Assembly: GCF_016907695.1 (NCBI RefSeq)
Contig: NZ_JAFBCK010000001.1
Span: 2,783,001-2,847,000, forward strand
DNA length: 64,000 nucleotides
Direction of reading: 5' to 3'
DNA from: Actinokineospora baliensis
Lineage (GTDB): Bacteria > Actinomycetota > Actinomycetes > Mycobacteriales > Pseudonocardiaceae
Shown: piece after piece, positions 47,500-56,970 of the stretch
How the letters are laid out: every line of letters starts with the position of its first letter
How positions within the stretch are numbered: position 1 is the first letter of the stretch
The notes under the pieces: generated by a model
Database searches by the model: none
What the model saw: the letters and a program-made list of their open reading frames with translations, nothing else
What the model was told of the DNA's origin: nothing
Made by a program: the position numbers and the translations under genes

Positions 47500-47886
47500 C
47501 TAGCAGTCCCGCAGTTCCGGGGACTGGTTGAGCAGCTGCCCGCGCGGCGAGATGAACGCCCGGTACCGGTCGCTGTCGACCGCGGCGGGGGTGAACGCCG
47601 CCACCCGGTGGCAGTTCTGGAAGGCGAGCTTCACGCCGAAGTGGCGCTCCAGGCCGCCGCGGATCGAGTCCGAGGCCAGCGCGCGCAGCAGCTGCCCGCG
47701 TTCGGCCTCGCTGGGCGGCGGGACCTCGTTGTCGGCGAACCCGCTGCTGTCCACCGACGTCGCGACCGAGGAGATCACCTCCCACGCGTAAGGCAGCGAG
47801 TCGCGGACCACCGCGACGAAGTCCGCGTCGTCCACCGGGCCGGCTTCGGCGCGCGCCAACAGGTCAGCGGGCACATCGAGAGACAT
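47500..47886 (-). CDS. SCO5389-family conserved protein
   Basis: 128 aa from ATG 47886, preceded by GGAGG 5 nt away on the minus strand. It matches from memory the Streptomyces SCO5389 family nearly end to end: MSLDVPADLLARAEAG, VRDSLPYAWEVISS, GQLLRALASDSIRGGLERHF, LAFQNCHRVAAF and the invariant end QLLNQSPELRDC. It is soluble and its function is undescribed. It is conserved through actinobacteria, often beside nucleoside or DNA-repair genes. It stands alone here, divergent from the LLM flavoprotein. Confidence 0.88.
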   Translation of the reverse strand: MSLDVPADLLARAEAGPVDDADFVAVVRDSLPYAWEVISSVATSVDSSGFADNEVPPPSEAERGQLLRALASDSIRGGLERHFGVKLAFQNCHRVAAFTPAAVDSDRYRAFISPRGQLLNQSPELRDC

Positions 47887-48048
47887 CCGCACCTCCAGGT
47901 CACAGGCGGCCCAACCGGGGGAGCGGGCCGCGAGTATTGCGTACCGCCTTCGTTGAACAGCGGACAAGACCCGCCACCGGAACGGCCCAGTACCGATCAC
48001 CCTGCCGCCGCTTGCCCGCTGGCCACTGACCCGGTAACAGCCGGAAGC

Positions 48049-49053
48049 GTGAAACTCGGAGTTTTCCTCCTCGCCGCCAGGTTCCCCGGACAGACCGACA
48101 CCGAAGCCCTCCACCGGACGCTTGACGTCGCGGTCGCCGCCGAACGCGTAGGGCTCGCCGACGCGTGGGTGGCCGAACACCACTTCATGCCCTATGGCAC
48201 TTGCCCCGACGCGATCACCCTCGCCGCGCACCTGCTCGGCCGCACTACGCGAATCGATGTCGGTACGGCCATCAGCGTCCTCACGACAGCCCACCCGGTA
48301 GCCCTCGCCGAGCGTGCACGGCTTCTTAACGTCGTCAGCGACAACCGCTTCCGTCTAGGCGTAGGGCGAGGCGGTCCATGGATGGATCTAGAGGTCTTCG
48401 GGTCCTCTCTAGAGCGCTATCAGACAGGCATGCCCGCCGCCCTTGATCTCCTCCTCCGCGCTCTAAGAGAGTCGAAAGTGGAGGGAAACGCCGACCATCC
48501 ATTTCGGCCAGTGCCCATGGTCCCGACCCCAACAGCCCCAACGACTCTCCATCTCGCCTCCACCTCCCTCGCCACAGTCGAGCTCGCTGCCGCCCAAGGC
48601 GTTCCCATGCTCCTCGGCATGCACATGACCGACGACGAGAAGCGCGCCTTCGTCGACCACTACCGAGCCTCCGGCGGGCCTATAGGCGCCGACCACATCT
48701 CCACCGTCGTGGTCCACATCGCCGACTCACGCGAGCAGGCCGTCGCTGAAGTCATGGCCACCGCGCCGGGGTGGCTGGAACAGGGCCTCGCCGCCCACGT
48801 CCGGGTCGACGGCGGGCCCGGACCGAGCCGAGATCCAGTGGCGTACGCCCGGCACCTGTGCGACCTTCACCCCATCGGCGACCCGGCCTCGTGCGCCCGA
48901 CAGCTCCGCGTCTCCGCCCGCCGGTCGGGGATCGACCACCTGATCGCGTTGGTCGAGGTGACCGGCTCCACCGGGCACGCGCTGCGCACCCTCGGCGAGC
49001 TCGGCGCGCGGCAGGCCACCCCGCCGGGGCCCGACCTGGGCAAGCTCGCCTAG
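48049..49053 (+). CDS. LLM-class flavin-dependent oxidoreductase (luciferase-like)
   Basis: 334 aa from GTG 48049, with GGAAG just before it. The luciferase-like TIM barrel is visible: KLGVFLLAARFPGQTDTEAL, AERVGLADAWVAEHHF, GTAISVLTTAHPVALAERARLLNVVSDNRFRLGVGRG (split by loops), and the C-terminal LRVSARRSGIDHLIALVEVTG. The cofactor is FMN or F420; AEHHF is usual in the bacterial luciferase subgroup. The substrate is unknown. It precedes tig with 129 nt between. Confidence 0.88.
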   Translation: MKLGVFLLAARFPGQTDTEALHRTLDVAVAAERVGLADAWVAEHHFMPYGTCPDAITLAAHLLGRTTRIDVGTAISVLTTAHPVALAERARLLNVVSDNRFRLGVGRGGPWMDLEVFGSSLERYQTGMPAALDLLLRALRESKVEGNADHPFRPVPMVPTPTAPTTLHLASTSLATVELAAAQGVPMLLGMHMTDDEKRAFVDHYRASGGPIGADHISTVVVHIADSREQAVAEVMATAPGWLEQGLAAHVRVDGGPGPSRDPVAYARHLCDLHPIGDPASCARQLRVSARRSGIDHLIALVEVTGSTGHALRTLGELGARQATPPGPDLGKLA

Positions 49054-49182
49054 ACTCGGGGGCTGATCCAGGCCGTCCGCGTCCGACCGGGCTGGACTTG
49101 GGAACGCCCCGAGCTGGGCAGCCCCGCCACCACCGCTAGGCACTACCGCAACTGCCGTAGTCAGTCGCACGAGGAGAACACG

Positions 49183-50553
49183 TTGAAAAGCACCGTCGAG
49201 CAGCTGAGCCCGACGCGGGTACGGATCAACGTCGAGGTGCCGTTCGACGAGCTCAAGCCGAACTTCGACCGCGCGTACCGCAAGCTCGCCAGCCAGGTCC
49301 GCATCCCGGGCTTCCGCCCCGGCAAGGCCCCCGCCCGCGTCATCGAGTCCCGCATCGGCCGCGCGCCGGTGCTCGACGAGGTGGTCAACGAGGCGATCCC
49401 GGCCAAGTACATGGAGGCCGTCACCGCCGGTGAGGTCAAGGCCCTCGGGCAGCCCGACATCGAGGTGACCAAGCTGGAGGACGGCGACCACCTCGCCTTC
49501 ACCGCCGAGGTCGACGTCCGCCCCGACATCACCATCCCCGCCTTCGGTGAGTTCTCCGTCACCGTGGAGGACCTCGAGCTCGCCGACACCGAGGTCGACG
49601 AGCAGCTCGACGAGCTGCGCGCCCGCTTCGGCACCCTGACCGGCGCCAACCGCCCGGTCGAGGACGGCGACTTCGTCTCCATCGACCTGTCGGCCACTGT
49701 GGACGGCCAGGAGGTCGAGGACGCCAGGACCAGCGGCCTGTCCTACCAGGTCGGTTCCGGTGAGCTCATCGACGGCATCGACGAGGCCCTGCTCGGCGCC
49801 GAGACCGGCGAGACCAAGAACTTCACCACCGCGCTGGTCGCCGGGGAGTTCGCCGGTCGCGAGGCCGACGTGTCGGTCACCGTGCAGTCGGTCAAGGTCC
49901 GCGAGCTGCCCGAGGCCGACGACGAGTTCGCCCAGCTGGCCAGCGAGTTCGACACCATCGAGGAGCTGCGCACCGACCTGCGCGAGCGCCTGACCAGGGT
50001 CAAGCGCATGCAGCAGGGCGTGCAGGCCCGCGACAAGGTGCTCGACGCGCTGCTGGAGACCGTCGAGGTCCCGCTGCCGGACAAGGTCGTCGAGGCCGAG
50101 GTGTCCTCCCGCCAGCACGACGCGGTGCACCCGTTCGACCACGACGAGGCCAAGCTCAACGAGTACCTCGCCACCCAGGACAAGACCCGCGAGGACTTCG
50201 ACGCCGAGGTGCGCCAGGAGTCGGAGAAGTCGGTCAAGACCCAGCTCATCCTCGACGCCATCGCCGAGGCCGAGGCGGTCCAGGTCAGCGACGCCGAGCT
50301 CACCGAGCGGATCATCTACCAGGCCCAGCGCTTCGGCATCAGCCCGGACGAGTACGTGCAGCGGGCCCAGCAGTCCGGCCAGCTCGGCGCGATCTTCGCC
50401 GACGTGCGCCGCGGCAAGGCGCTCGCCTCGGTCGTGCGCCAGGCCGAGGTCGTCGACGGCTCGGGTGCCAAGGTGGACCTCTCCGAGCTCTTCGGCGCCC
50501 CCGAGGGCGAGCAGGCCCAGGAGGCCCCCGCGGAGGAAGCCGCCGCGCGGTAG
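49183..50553 (+). CDS. tig: Trigger factor
   Basis: 456 aa from TTG 49183, with GAGGAGAA 5 nt upstream. The N-terminal ribosome-binding domain has the signature IPGFRPGKAPARVIESRIG (the FRxGKxP loop). The PPIase domain (about 150-240, starting RPVEDGDFVSIDLSATVDGQ) and the C-terminal helical arms follow; the acidic Ala/Glu tail ends EEAAAR. It is the ribosome-bound chaperone and prolyl isomerase that meets nascent chains. Upstream of clpP1P2 as in all actinobacteria (Rv2462c). Confidence 0.97.
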   Translation: MKSTVEQLSPTRVRINVEVPFDELKPNFDRAYRKLASQVRIPGFRPGKAPARVIESRIGRAPVLDEVVNEAIPAKYMEAVTAGEVKALGQPDIEVTKLEDGDHLAFTAEVDVRPDITIPAFGEFSVTVEDLELADTEVDEQLDELRARFGTLTGANRPVEDGDFVSIDLSATVDGQEVEDARTSGLSYQVGSGELIDGIDEALLGAETGETKNFTTALVAGEFAGREADVSVTVQSVKVRELPEADDEFAQLASEFDTIEELRTDLRERLTRVKRMQQGVQARDKVLDALLETVEVPLPDKVVEAEVSSRQHDAVHPFDHDEAKLNEYLATQDKTREDFDAEVRQESEKSVKTQLILDAIAEAEAVQVSDAELTERIIYQAQRFGISPDEYVQRAQQSGQLGAIFADVRRGKALASVVRQAEVVDGSGAKVDLSELFGAPEGEQAQEAPAEEAAAR

Positions 50554-50579
50554 CCACCCGGACGGGTGCAGGAGCAGTG

Positions 50580-50593
50580 ACGCTCTTAGCGAA
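50580..50593. promoter_or_regulatory. ClgR operator upstream of clpP1
   Basis: ACGCTCTTAGCGAA fits the ClgR consensus that I recall from Corynebacterium (WCGCYNANRGCGWW) at all but the central A/T position. It lies 96 nt before the clpP1 start. ClgR activates clpP1P2 in Corynebacterium, Streptomyces and Mycobacterium. Confidence 0.7.
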
Positions 50594-50688
50594 AGTGGGC
50601 GGTGTCGGGAAGTCGGCGCCGCCCGCCTTCGTTACTGTCGGTCTAGAGATCAGTAGTGCCCAGGCAGACTTGGAGAAGGCAGGCAGAC

Positions 50689-51294
50689 GTGACGCAGCAC
50701 CTCTCGCCCCACATGCGGTCCACCGCGGGGCTAACCCTGAACGACTCGGTGTACGAGCGGCTGCTCCGTGAGCGCATCGTCTTCCTCGGTTCCGAGGTCG
50801 ACGACGAGATCGCCAACCGCATCACCGCGCAGCTGCTGCTGCTCGCCGCGGAGGACCCCGAGCGCGACATCACCTTCTACATCAACTCGCCGGGTGGTTC
50901 GGTCACCGCGGGCATGGCGATCTACGACACCATGCAGCTGATCGAGCCGGACGTGGCCACCTGGGGCATGGGCCTGGCCGCCTCGATGGGCCAGTTCCTG
51001 CTCGCCTCCGGCACCCCGGGCAAGCGCTACGCGCTCCCGCACGCCCGGATCATGATGCACCAGCCCTCCGCCGGGGTGGGGGGTACCGCTTCCGACATCG
51101 CCATCCGCGCGCAGGTGTACGCGAAGTGGAAGTACGAGATGGCGCTGATCACCGCGCAGCAGACCGGGCAGACGGTGGAGAAGGTCACCGCCGACGCCGA
51201 CCGCGACCGCTGGTTCACCGCGGAAGAGGCGAAGGACTACGGCTTCATCGACCACGTGGTGAGCCGCGCGGCGCGCGTCGGCTCGGCGAACTGA
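50689..51294 (+). CDS. clpP1: ATP-dependent Clp protease proteolytic subunit 1
   Basis: 201 aa from GTG 50689, with GGAGAAGG upstream; an ATG at 50656 would give an atypical Arg-rich extension. The catalytic Ser is in [10 protein letters not shown], His in MMHQPS and Asp in DADRDRWF. The N-terminal axial loop [15 protein letters not shown] and hydrophobic pocket residues are normal. It forms a heptamer with ClpP2 heptamer and ClpX/ClpC1. It is separated from clpP2 by 36 nt (operon); Rv2461c counterpart. Confidence 0.97.
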   Translation: MTQHLSPHMRSTAGLTLNDSVYERLLRERIVFLGSEVDDEIANRITAQLLLLAAEDPERDITFYINSPGGSVTAGMAIYDTMQLIEPDVATWGMGLAASMGQFLLASGTPGKRYALPHARIMMHQPSAGVGGTASDIAIRAQVYAKWKYEMALITAQQTGQTVEKVTADADRDRWFTAEEAKDYGFIDHVVSRAARVGSAN

Positions 51295-51330
51295 TCCCGG
51301 CCGCGGACGCAGAGAAAACAGGAGCACCCC

Positions 51331-51969
51331 GTGAGTGAGATCCACGTTCCGCACCTCCCGCAGTCCCGCTACGTGCTGCCGTCCTTCGTGGAGCGCACGA
51401 GCTACGGGCCCAAGGAGTCCAACCCGTACAACAAGCTGTTCGAGGAGCGGGTCATCTTCCTCGGCGTCCAGGTCGACGACGCCTCCGCCAACGACGTGAT
51501 GGCGCAGCTGATCTACCTGGAGTCCACCGACCCGGACCGCGACATCACGATGTACATCAACTCCCCGGGTGGCTCGTTCACCTCGTTGATGGCCATCTAC
51601 GACACCATGCAGTACGTCCGGCCCGACATCCAGACCTTCTGCCTTGGCCAGGCCGCCTCCGCGGCCGCGGTCCTGCTGGCGGCGGGCACCAAGGGCAAGC
51701 GGTTCGCGCTGCCCAACGTCCGGGTGCTCATCCACCAGCCCTCCACCGAGGGCGTCTACGGCCAGGTCTCGGACCTGGAGATCCAGGCGGCGGAGATCCA
51801 GCGGGTCCGCGGCGCGCTGGAGACCACCCTGGCCAGGCACACCGGCAAGGACGTCGAGCAGGTGCGCATCGACATCGAGCGGGACAAGATCCTCACCGCC
51901 GACCAGGCCAAGGAGTACGGCATCATCGACGAGGTGCTGCCCTACCGGAAGCTGTCCACGCAGAGCTGA
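51331..51969 (+). CDS. clpP2: ATP-dependent Clp protease proteolytic subunit 2
   Basis: 212 aa from GTG 51331, with AGGAG 8 nt upstream. The longer N terminus (to [30 protein letters not shown]) is typical of ClpP2. The catalytic Ser is in [13 protein letters not shown], His in LIHQPS and Asp in IDIERDKIL. ClpP1 and ClpP2 make a mixed tetradecamer; the ATPase docks on ClpP2. Rv2460c counterpart. Confidence 0.97.
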   Translation: MSEIHVPHLPQSRYVLPSFVERTSYGPKESNPYNKLFEERVIFLGVQVDDASANDVMAQLIYLESTDPDRDITMYINSPGGSFTSLMAIYDTMQYVRPDIQTFCLGQAASAAAVLLAAGTKGKRFALPNVRVLIHQPSTEGVYGQVSDLEIQAAEIQRVRGALETTLARHTGKDVEQVRIDIERDKILTADQAKEYGIIDEVLPYRKLSTQS

Positions 51970-52263
51970 GTGGGCGAAATCCCTCGGCTGCGGCCCCGGT
52001 CGGTCGAAAAGACCCGACACGCGGGCCGTGGACGGCCTACCGTGTTCGACTAGGTTCTTCGGCACCGCAAACGCAGCAATCGGCTCGCGTCGGCGCCCGC
52101 TTCTCCCGCTCCGGCGGGGTTGGCGGGTACCGTCGAGGGCAACGGTCGCGACCGGCCCGCCTCACGCGTGGTCTTTGACCCGGGTGAGCCGGGCCCGGCC
52201 GGACCGGACACACAGCCAGGCGCACCGCCCCGGGTGCGCCGGAGGGGACAGAGGTCAGCGGTC

Positions 52264-53556
52264 ATGGCACGTATCGGTGACGGCGGAGACCTGCTCAAGT
52301 GCTCTTTCTGCGGGAAGAGCCAGAAGCAGGTGAAGAAGCTCATCGCCGGTCCAGGCGTGTACATCTGTGATGAGTGCATCGACCTCTGCAACGAGATCAT
52401 CGAGGAGGAACTCGCCGAGGCGGGCGACGTCAAACTCGACGAGCTGCCCAAACCGGCCGAGATCCACGACTTCCTCGACCAGTACGTCATCGGCCAGGAC
52501 GACGCCAAGCGCTCGCTGGCCGTGGCGGTCTACAACCACTACAAGCGCATCCAGGCCGGTGACCGCGCCCGGCCGGAGGGCCGCGAGTCCCGCGAGGAGA
52601 CCGTCGAGCTGGCCAAGTCCAACATCCTGATGTTGGGCCCGACCGGCTGCGGCAAGACCTACCTCGCGCAGACCCTGGCCAAGCTGCTCAACGTGCCCTT
52701 CGCCATCGCCGACGCCACCGCGCTGACCGAGGCGGGCTACGTCGGCGAGGACGTCGAGAACATCCTGCTCAAGCTGATCCAGGCCGCCGACTACGACGTC
52801 AAGCGGGCCGAGACCGGCATCATCTACATCGACGAGGTCGACAAGATCGCCCGCAAGAGCGAGAACCCGTCGATCACCCGCGACGTCTCCGGCGAGGGCG
52901 TGCAGCAGGCCCTGCTCAAGATCCTCGAGGGCACCACGGCCAGCGTCCCGCCGCAGGGCGGCCGCAAGCACCCGCACCAGGAGTTCATCCAGATCGACAC
53001 GACGAACGTGCTGTTCATCGTGGCTGGCGCCTTCGCGGGCCTGGAGAAGATCATCCAGGACCGGGTCGGCAAGCGCGGCCTCGGCTTCGGCGCCGAGATC
53101 CGCTCCAAGGCGGACGTGGACGCCGCCGAGGTCTTCTCCGACACCATGCCGGAGGACCTGATCAAGTTCGGCCTGATCCCCGAGTTCATCGGCAGGCTCC
53201 CGGTCCTGGCCAGCGTGACGAACCTGGACAAGGCCTCGCTCGTGCAGATCCTCACCGAGCCCCGCAACGCCCTGGTCAAGCAGTACCAGAAACTCTTCGA
53301 AATGGACGGCGTCGAACTGGAGTTCACCGACACCGCGCTGGAGGCGGTCGCCGACCAGGCGATCCTGCGCGGCACCGGTGCCCGGGGCCTGCGCGCCATC
53401 ATGGAGGAAGTCCTCCAGTCGGTCATGTACGACATCCCCAGCCGCACCGACGTGGCCAAGGTCGTCATCACCGAACAGACCGTCCGCGAGAACGTGAACC
53501 CCACGATCGTCGCCAGGCAGCCCTCCCGCCGCGAACGCCGCGAAAAGTCCGCCTGA
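52264..53556 (+). CDS. clpX: ClpX ATPase subunit of Clp protease
   Basis: 430 aa from ATG 52264. The N-terminal C4 zinc domain has [10 protein letters not shown] and [10 protein letters not shown]. Walker A is [12 protein letters not shown], the pore loop is [10 protein letters not shown], Walker B is [11 protein letters not shown], the RKH loop is GGRKHPHQ, and sensor II is [12 protein letters not shown]. It unfolds tagged substrates and threads them into ClpP1P2. A 294-nt leader after clpP2 shows no clear hairpin. A strong terminator closes the cluster. Confidence 0.97.
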   Translation: MARIGDGGDLLKCSFCGKSQKQVKKLIAGPGVYICDECIDLCNEIIEEELAEAGDVKLDELPKPAEIHDFLDQYVIGQDDAKRSLAVAVYNHYKRIQAGDRARPEGRESREETVELAKSNILMLGPTGCGKTYLAQTLAKLLNVPFAIADATALTEAGYVGEDVENILLKLIQAADYDVKRAETGIIYIDEVDKIARKSENPSITRDVSGEGVQQALLKILEGTTASVPPQGGRKHPHQEFIQIDTTNVLFIVAGAFAGLEKIIQDRVGKRGLGFGAEIRSKADVDAAEVFSDTMPEDLIKFGLIPEFIGRLPVLASVTNLDKASLVQILTEPRNALVKQYQKLFEMDGVELEFTDTALEAVADQAILRGTGARGLRAIMEEVLQSVMYDIPSRTDVAKVVITEQTVRENVNPTIVARQPSRRERREKSA

Positions 53557-53567
53557 CCCGCACTCCC

Positions 53568-53605
53568 ACAAGGCCGCCGCACCCCTCTGGGTCCGGCGGC
53601 CTTGT
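53568..53605 (+). terminator. Terminator hairpin after clpX
   Basis: 12-bp perfect arms ACAAGGCCGCCG/CGGCGGCCTTGT with a 14-nt loop, 12 nt after the stop. Confidence 0.85.
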
Positions 53606-53863
53606 CGTGTCCCCCATCCACAGCCGGTCGCTGGCCAGGGCGACCAGGTCGTCCAGGCGAAACTTGTCGCCCGCATCGCCGAGTACTTCCTCGACCTCGA
53701 CGCCATCGAGCGGCGCACTAGCCATCCGGTTCGCACAACGCGCCAAGGCTCGCGCCAGCCCGCGCTCCCCAGGACACATGCCGTAGTGGTCACCCCCGCC
53801 ACCTAGAGGCGCTGGCGTCACCGTCATCCTCAACGAGCCCCACGCACCGCGGACCCCCACGGT
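53606..53863. other. Gap between clpX terminator and the esterase gene
   Basis: No supported gene. On the minus strand a frame from ATG 53827 reads helical, coding-like sequence (ALARCANRMASAPLDGVEVE, then DKFRLDDLVALASDRLW), but its stop lies beyond the terminator inside antisense clpX and it lacks a spaced Shine-Dalgarno. It may be a gene remnant. Confidence 0.4.
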
Positions 53864-54748
53864 CTACCCCTGGGCCGCCGCCCTTGGCGCGTGCTTGCCC
53901 AGGAAGTCCAGCACCGACGGCACTACGCCCCTATAGAACGAGTCCCCATGGCCGCCGGGGCCTGTGTAGGAGACTTCCGGTCGCGCTAGGCGGATGAACT
54001 TGCGGGTGCCTTCGATGAAGTGGTCTTCGGTGCCACACCAGATGCCGACGGGGGTTTGGCCGAGTTTGTCGACATTGCGCAGGGGGTCCAGCGATGACCA
54101 TTCGACGTTGTTCTTGAAGGCGCGGCGGGTGCTCATCTCGCGCCAGGACATCAGGAGGCCGGGGGAGATGGCGGCGACGGCGTTGAGGGGGCGGCCCAGT
54201 TCGTTGCGGCGGCGGGCGTACAGCAGGGCGCCGAAGCCGCCCATGGACACGCCGGAGCAGGCGAACGGCTGTGGCGAGAGGCCGCGCTGGGTCAGCCAGC
54301 GGGGGACCTCTTCCAGCAGCATCGCCATCGAGTTGTCGCCGACGTGGTTCTCGTGCCAGTAGTTGTCGCCGCCGTCGACGGCGACGAACGCGAAGGGCGG
54401 CAGGGAGCCGTCGGCGACGCCCTTGGCCAGGGTGCGGGCCAGGCCGGTGGGGGCGGCGCGGCGGGCGTTGCCGCGCAGGCCGTGCAGGAACAGGCAGACG
54501 GGCAGGTTCCGGTCCGGTCGCTCGGTGGGCAGGATCGTGACCAGGTCGATCTCGGCGCCGCGGGCCACCGACCGCACCCGCTCGGTCCGGATGACCGGGT
54601 CCACGCCGCCCACAGCCTCGGCGAGCGCGTTGAGCACCGGCAGGGTCCCGCTGGCGGCGCCGAGGGCGATGCCTGCGGTCGTGGCACCAGCGGCACCGGC
54701 GATGAGCAGGGACCGCCTGCTCACCCGCGCCTTGCCCAGACCCGCCAT
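53864..54748 (-). CDS. Exported alpha/beta-hydrolase esterase (Ag85/esterase-D-like), Tat-type signal
   Basis: 294 aa from ATG 54748. The N terminus RVSRRSLLIAGAAGATTAGIALG is a twin-arginine signal (SRRSLL, then a glycine/alanine core). The hydrolase fold has the oxyanion loop LFLHGLRGNARR, the nucleophile elbow GVSMGGFGALLYA, Asp in GTEDHFIEG and His in GGHGDSFYRG, a complete triad as in putative esterases related to antigen 85. Pseudonocardiales lack mycolates, so a cell-wall mycolyl role is unlikely. The substrate is unknown. Confidence 0.87.
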   Translation of the reverse strand: MAGLGKARVSRRSLLIAGAAGATTAGIALGAASGTLPVLNALAEAVGGVDPVIRTERVRSVARGAEIDLVTILPTERPDRNLPVCLFLHGLRGNARRAAPTGLARTLAKGVADGSLPPFAFVAVDGGDNYWHENHVGDNSMAMLLEEVPRWLTQRGLSPQPFACSGVSMGGFGALLYARRRNELGRPLNAVAAISPGLLMSWREMSTRRAFKNNVEWSSLDPLRNVDKLGQTPVGIWCGTEDHFIEGTRKFIRLARPEVSYTGPGGHGDSFYRGVVPSVLDFLGKHAPRAAAQG

Positions 54749-54878
54749 GGTTCCTCCCCGAACACCGACGGACCCAGACCCCTCCTGAGTTCGTCTCCCA
54801 CCTCAATCGTGTGAGACGCGCCGGACGTTTCTCGGTTCAGACACGCAGGGTCGCATTTCTCCGCGACGACCTGCTCGA

Positions 54879-56057
54879 CTAGGCCATTGGTGTCGCCGAA
54901 GTCACTCCGCGCGACCGGAGATCCGCGATCGTGTCCGGCTGGTACCCCAACCAGGCGAGAACGTCGTCCGTGTGCTGACCGAGGGCGGGGACGGGCGCTG
55001 CTTCCCAGGTCAGACCGTCGACGGGCGGTCGCATCATCGGGGTGACCCCGCCGGGGACGGCCACCTCCGTCCACCGCTGCCGGGCCACCAGCTGCGGGTG
55101 CCGGGTCAGCTCCCCGACCGGCCGGGTCCGGGCGGCGGGGACGTCCGCGCGGTCCAGATCGGCGAGCAACTCGTCAGAGTCCACCCCATCGAAGTACGTC
55201 TGCAACTGTGCGTGGAGCTGCGTCCGGTGCTCGACCCGCCCGGCCACGGTCTCGAACCGCAGGTCCGGTGCCAGCGAGACGACCTCACACAGCCGCCGCC
55301 ACTGCCCGTCGTTCTGCACCGCCAGATGCACCGCGCCGCCATCCCCGCAGGTGAACGGCCCGTACGGCGCGATCGTCGGGTGGTGCGCCCCCACCCGCTC
55401 CGGGTCCCTGCCCGTCCCGTGCGCGTAGAGGGCGGGCTGGTGCATCCACTCCGCCAGCGCCTCCATGAGCGTCAGCCGCAGCGTGGCACCCGAGCCGGTC
55501 CGCGCGCGCCCCAGCAGCGCCGCCAGGACCGCCGCGTGCAGTTGGGTCCCGGCAGAGATGTCCGCCACGGAGATCCCGGCGCGAGCCATAGAGGGGCCGT
55601 CCCCGGTCGCGGCAACGAGCCCGGTCTCTGACTGGATCAGCGCGTCGAAGGCCTTCCGATCGCTGTAAGGACCGCCATCGCCGTAAGAGGACAGTTCCGC
55701 CACGATCAGCTGCGGGTGTGCCGAACGCAGAGTGTCGGCATCCAACCCAAGCCTGCGTGCGGCAGCGGGGGACAGGTTGCACATCACTACGTCGGCCCGC
55801 GCGGCTATAGCGGTCACCACAGCAAGACCCTCAGGATGCTTAAGATCGACCGCGAGCGACTCCTTACCCACGTTCGTCCACGCGAAGTAACTCGACACGT
55901 CCCCGCAGGCGCGGTCGTAGTGCCGAGCAAAGTCGCCAGCCCCCGGCCGCTCTACCTTGATGACTCTTGCCCCAAGGTCCGCCATCAGCCGCGTTGCGTA
56001 AGGGACGGCTACCGCCTGCTCAAGACTCAGCACCACTACGCCATCGAGCGGCCTCAC
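54879..56057 (-). CDS. Family III CoA-transferase (CaiB/BaiF)
   Basis: 392 aa from ATG 56057, overlapping the fdhD stop by 4 nt. CaiB features: PLDGVVVLSLEQAVAVPYATRLMADLGARVIKVERPGAGDFAR (split by the first helix), the nucleophile region WTNVGKESLAVDLKHPEG with the following NLSP, and the late Gly-rich GGVTPMMRPPVDG. The catalytic Asp equivalent sits in SSYGDGGPYSDRKAFDALIQ. It moves CoA between carboxylic acids; the substrate is unknown. Downstream of fdhD in an apparent operon, which could hint at oxalyl/formyl-CoA metabolism, though this is speculative. Confidence 0.92.
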   Translation of the reverse strand: MRPLDGVVVLSLEQAVAVPYATRLMADLGARVIKVERPGAGDFARHYDRACGDVSSYFAWTNVGKESLAVDLKHPEGLAVVTAIAARADVVMCNLSPAAARRLGLDADTLRSAHPQLIVAELSSYGDGGPYSDRKAFDALIQSETGLVAATGDGPSMARAGISVADISAGTQLHAAVLAALLGRARTGSGATLRLTLMEALAEWMHQPALYAHGTGRDPERVGAHHPTIAPYGPFTCGDGGAVHLAVQNDGQWRRLCEVVSLAPDLRFETVAGRVEHRTQLHAQLQTYFDGVDSDELLADLDRADVPAARTRPVGELTRHPQLVARQRWTEVAVPGGVTPMMRPPVDGLTWEAAPVPALGQHTDDVLAWLGYQPDTIADLRSRGVTSATPMA

Positions 56058-56875
56058 ACGACCCGCCCGTCACCGGTATAGAGGTTCATAGTCTCGCCGC
56101 GCAGGAATCCGATCAGCGTCATCCCCTGCTCTTCGGCCAACTCGACCGCCAACGACGACGGCGCTGACACTGCGGCCAGCACAGGCACCCCTGCCATCGC
56201 GGCCTTCTGCACCAACTCGAACGAAGCCCGCCCCGACACAAGAAGCACGGTTTCGCGCAAGGGCACCAACCCCTGCTGCAGTGCCCACCCCAGCACCTTG
56301 TCGACAGCGTTGTGCCTACCAACGTCTTCACGCACTACGAGCGCCTCGCCGTCCGAAGAGAACAGTCCAGCGCCATGTAGCCCACCGGTACTACCGAACA
56401 GCTTCTGCTTCTCCCGCAACACATCAGGGAGGCCGACCAACGTCCCAACCGGAACCCGCACCTCATCGGCGGCGGGGGAGTACCGCGTCTTCAACCGAAC
56501 CGCGTCCAAAGCGGCCTTACCGCACACCCCGCACGACGACGTCGTGTAGAAGTTCCGCTCAACCCCGGGGTCCGGCGGCGGCACCCCGTCCGCCAACGCG
56601 ATGTCGAGCACGTTGTAGGTGTTGCGCCCTTGGTCGTCCACTCCGTCGCAGTACCGCGCGACCGCGACGTCAGCGCGATCCCCGATGACCCCCTCGGTCA
56701 ACAGGAACCCGTGCGCCAACTCCACGTCGTGCCCGGGGGTCCGCATCGTGACCGCCAAGGCCCGCCCGCCGACCCGGATCTCCAGCGGCTCCTCGGCCAC
56801 CAACGCGTCCGGCCTGACCCGCCGACCTTCCGGCCCGACCCGCACCACCGGCCTGCGCACCGTCACCCGTCCCAT
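56054..56875 (-). CDS. fdhD: FdhD, sulfurtransferase for formate dehydrogenase maturation
   Basis: 273 aa from ATG 56875. The catalytic CxxC is in TTSSCGVCGKAAL (about residues 115-118). GGLHGAGLF, REDVGRHNAVDKVLGWAL and SGRASFELVQKAAMAGVPVLAAVSAPSSLAVELAEE (in pieces) are the family blocks. FdhD passes sulfur from a desulfurase to the Mo-bisMGD cofactor of formate dehydrogenase-type enzymes. A matching YdeP/FdhF-type oxidoreductase lies 5 kb away on the same strand (61876-64000). The two are not in one operon but are probably functionally linked. Confidence 0.95.
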   Translation of the reverse strand: MGRVTVRRPVVRVGPEGRRVRPDALVAEEPLEIRVGGRALAVTMRTPGHDVELAHGFLLTEGVIGDRADVAVARYCDGVDDQGRNTYNVLDIALADGVPPPDPGVERNFYTTSSCGVCGKAALDAVRLKTRYSPAADEVRVPVGTLVGLPDVLREKQKLFGSTGGLHGAGLFSSDGEALVVREDVGRHNAVDKVLGWALQQGLVPLRETVLLVSGRASFELVQKAAMAGVPVLAAVSAPSSLAVELAEEQGMTLIGFLRGETMNLYTGDGRVV

Positions 56876-56905
56876 GCGCCCAGCCTAGGTCCGCGCACAG
56901 CAGAA

Positions 56906-56945
56906 GGGCCGCCCCCCGACGCCTGCGTTCGTCGGGGAGCGGCCC
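56906..56945. terminator. Hairpin between the streptogrisin-like protease and fdhD
   Basis: Arms GGGCCGC-CCCCGACG and CGTCGGGG-GCGGCCC with a single interrupted position, 26 nt beyond the protease stop on the minus strand. Confidence 0.7.
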
Positions 56946-56970
56946 GCTCTAGGGGGTTACCGCTGAACTC

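Noticed and set aside
53468..53860. Minus-strand 130-aa frame between clpX and the esterase
   Set aside because: It reads through the clpX terminator into antisense clpX and lacks a properly spaced ribosome site; kept only as a possible remnant.
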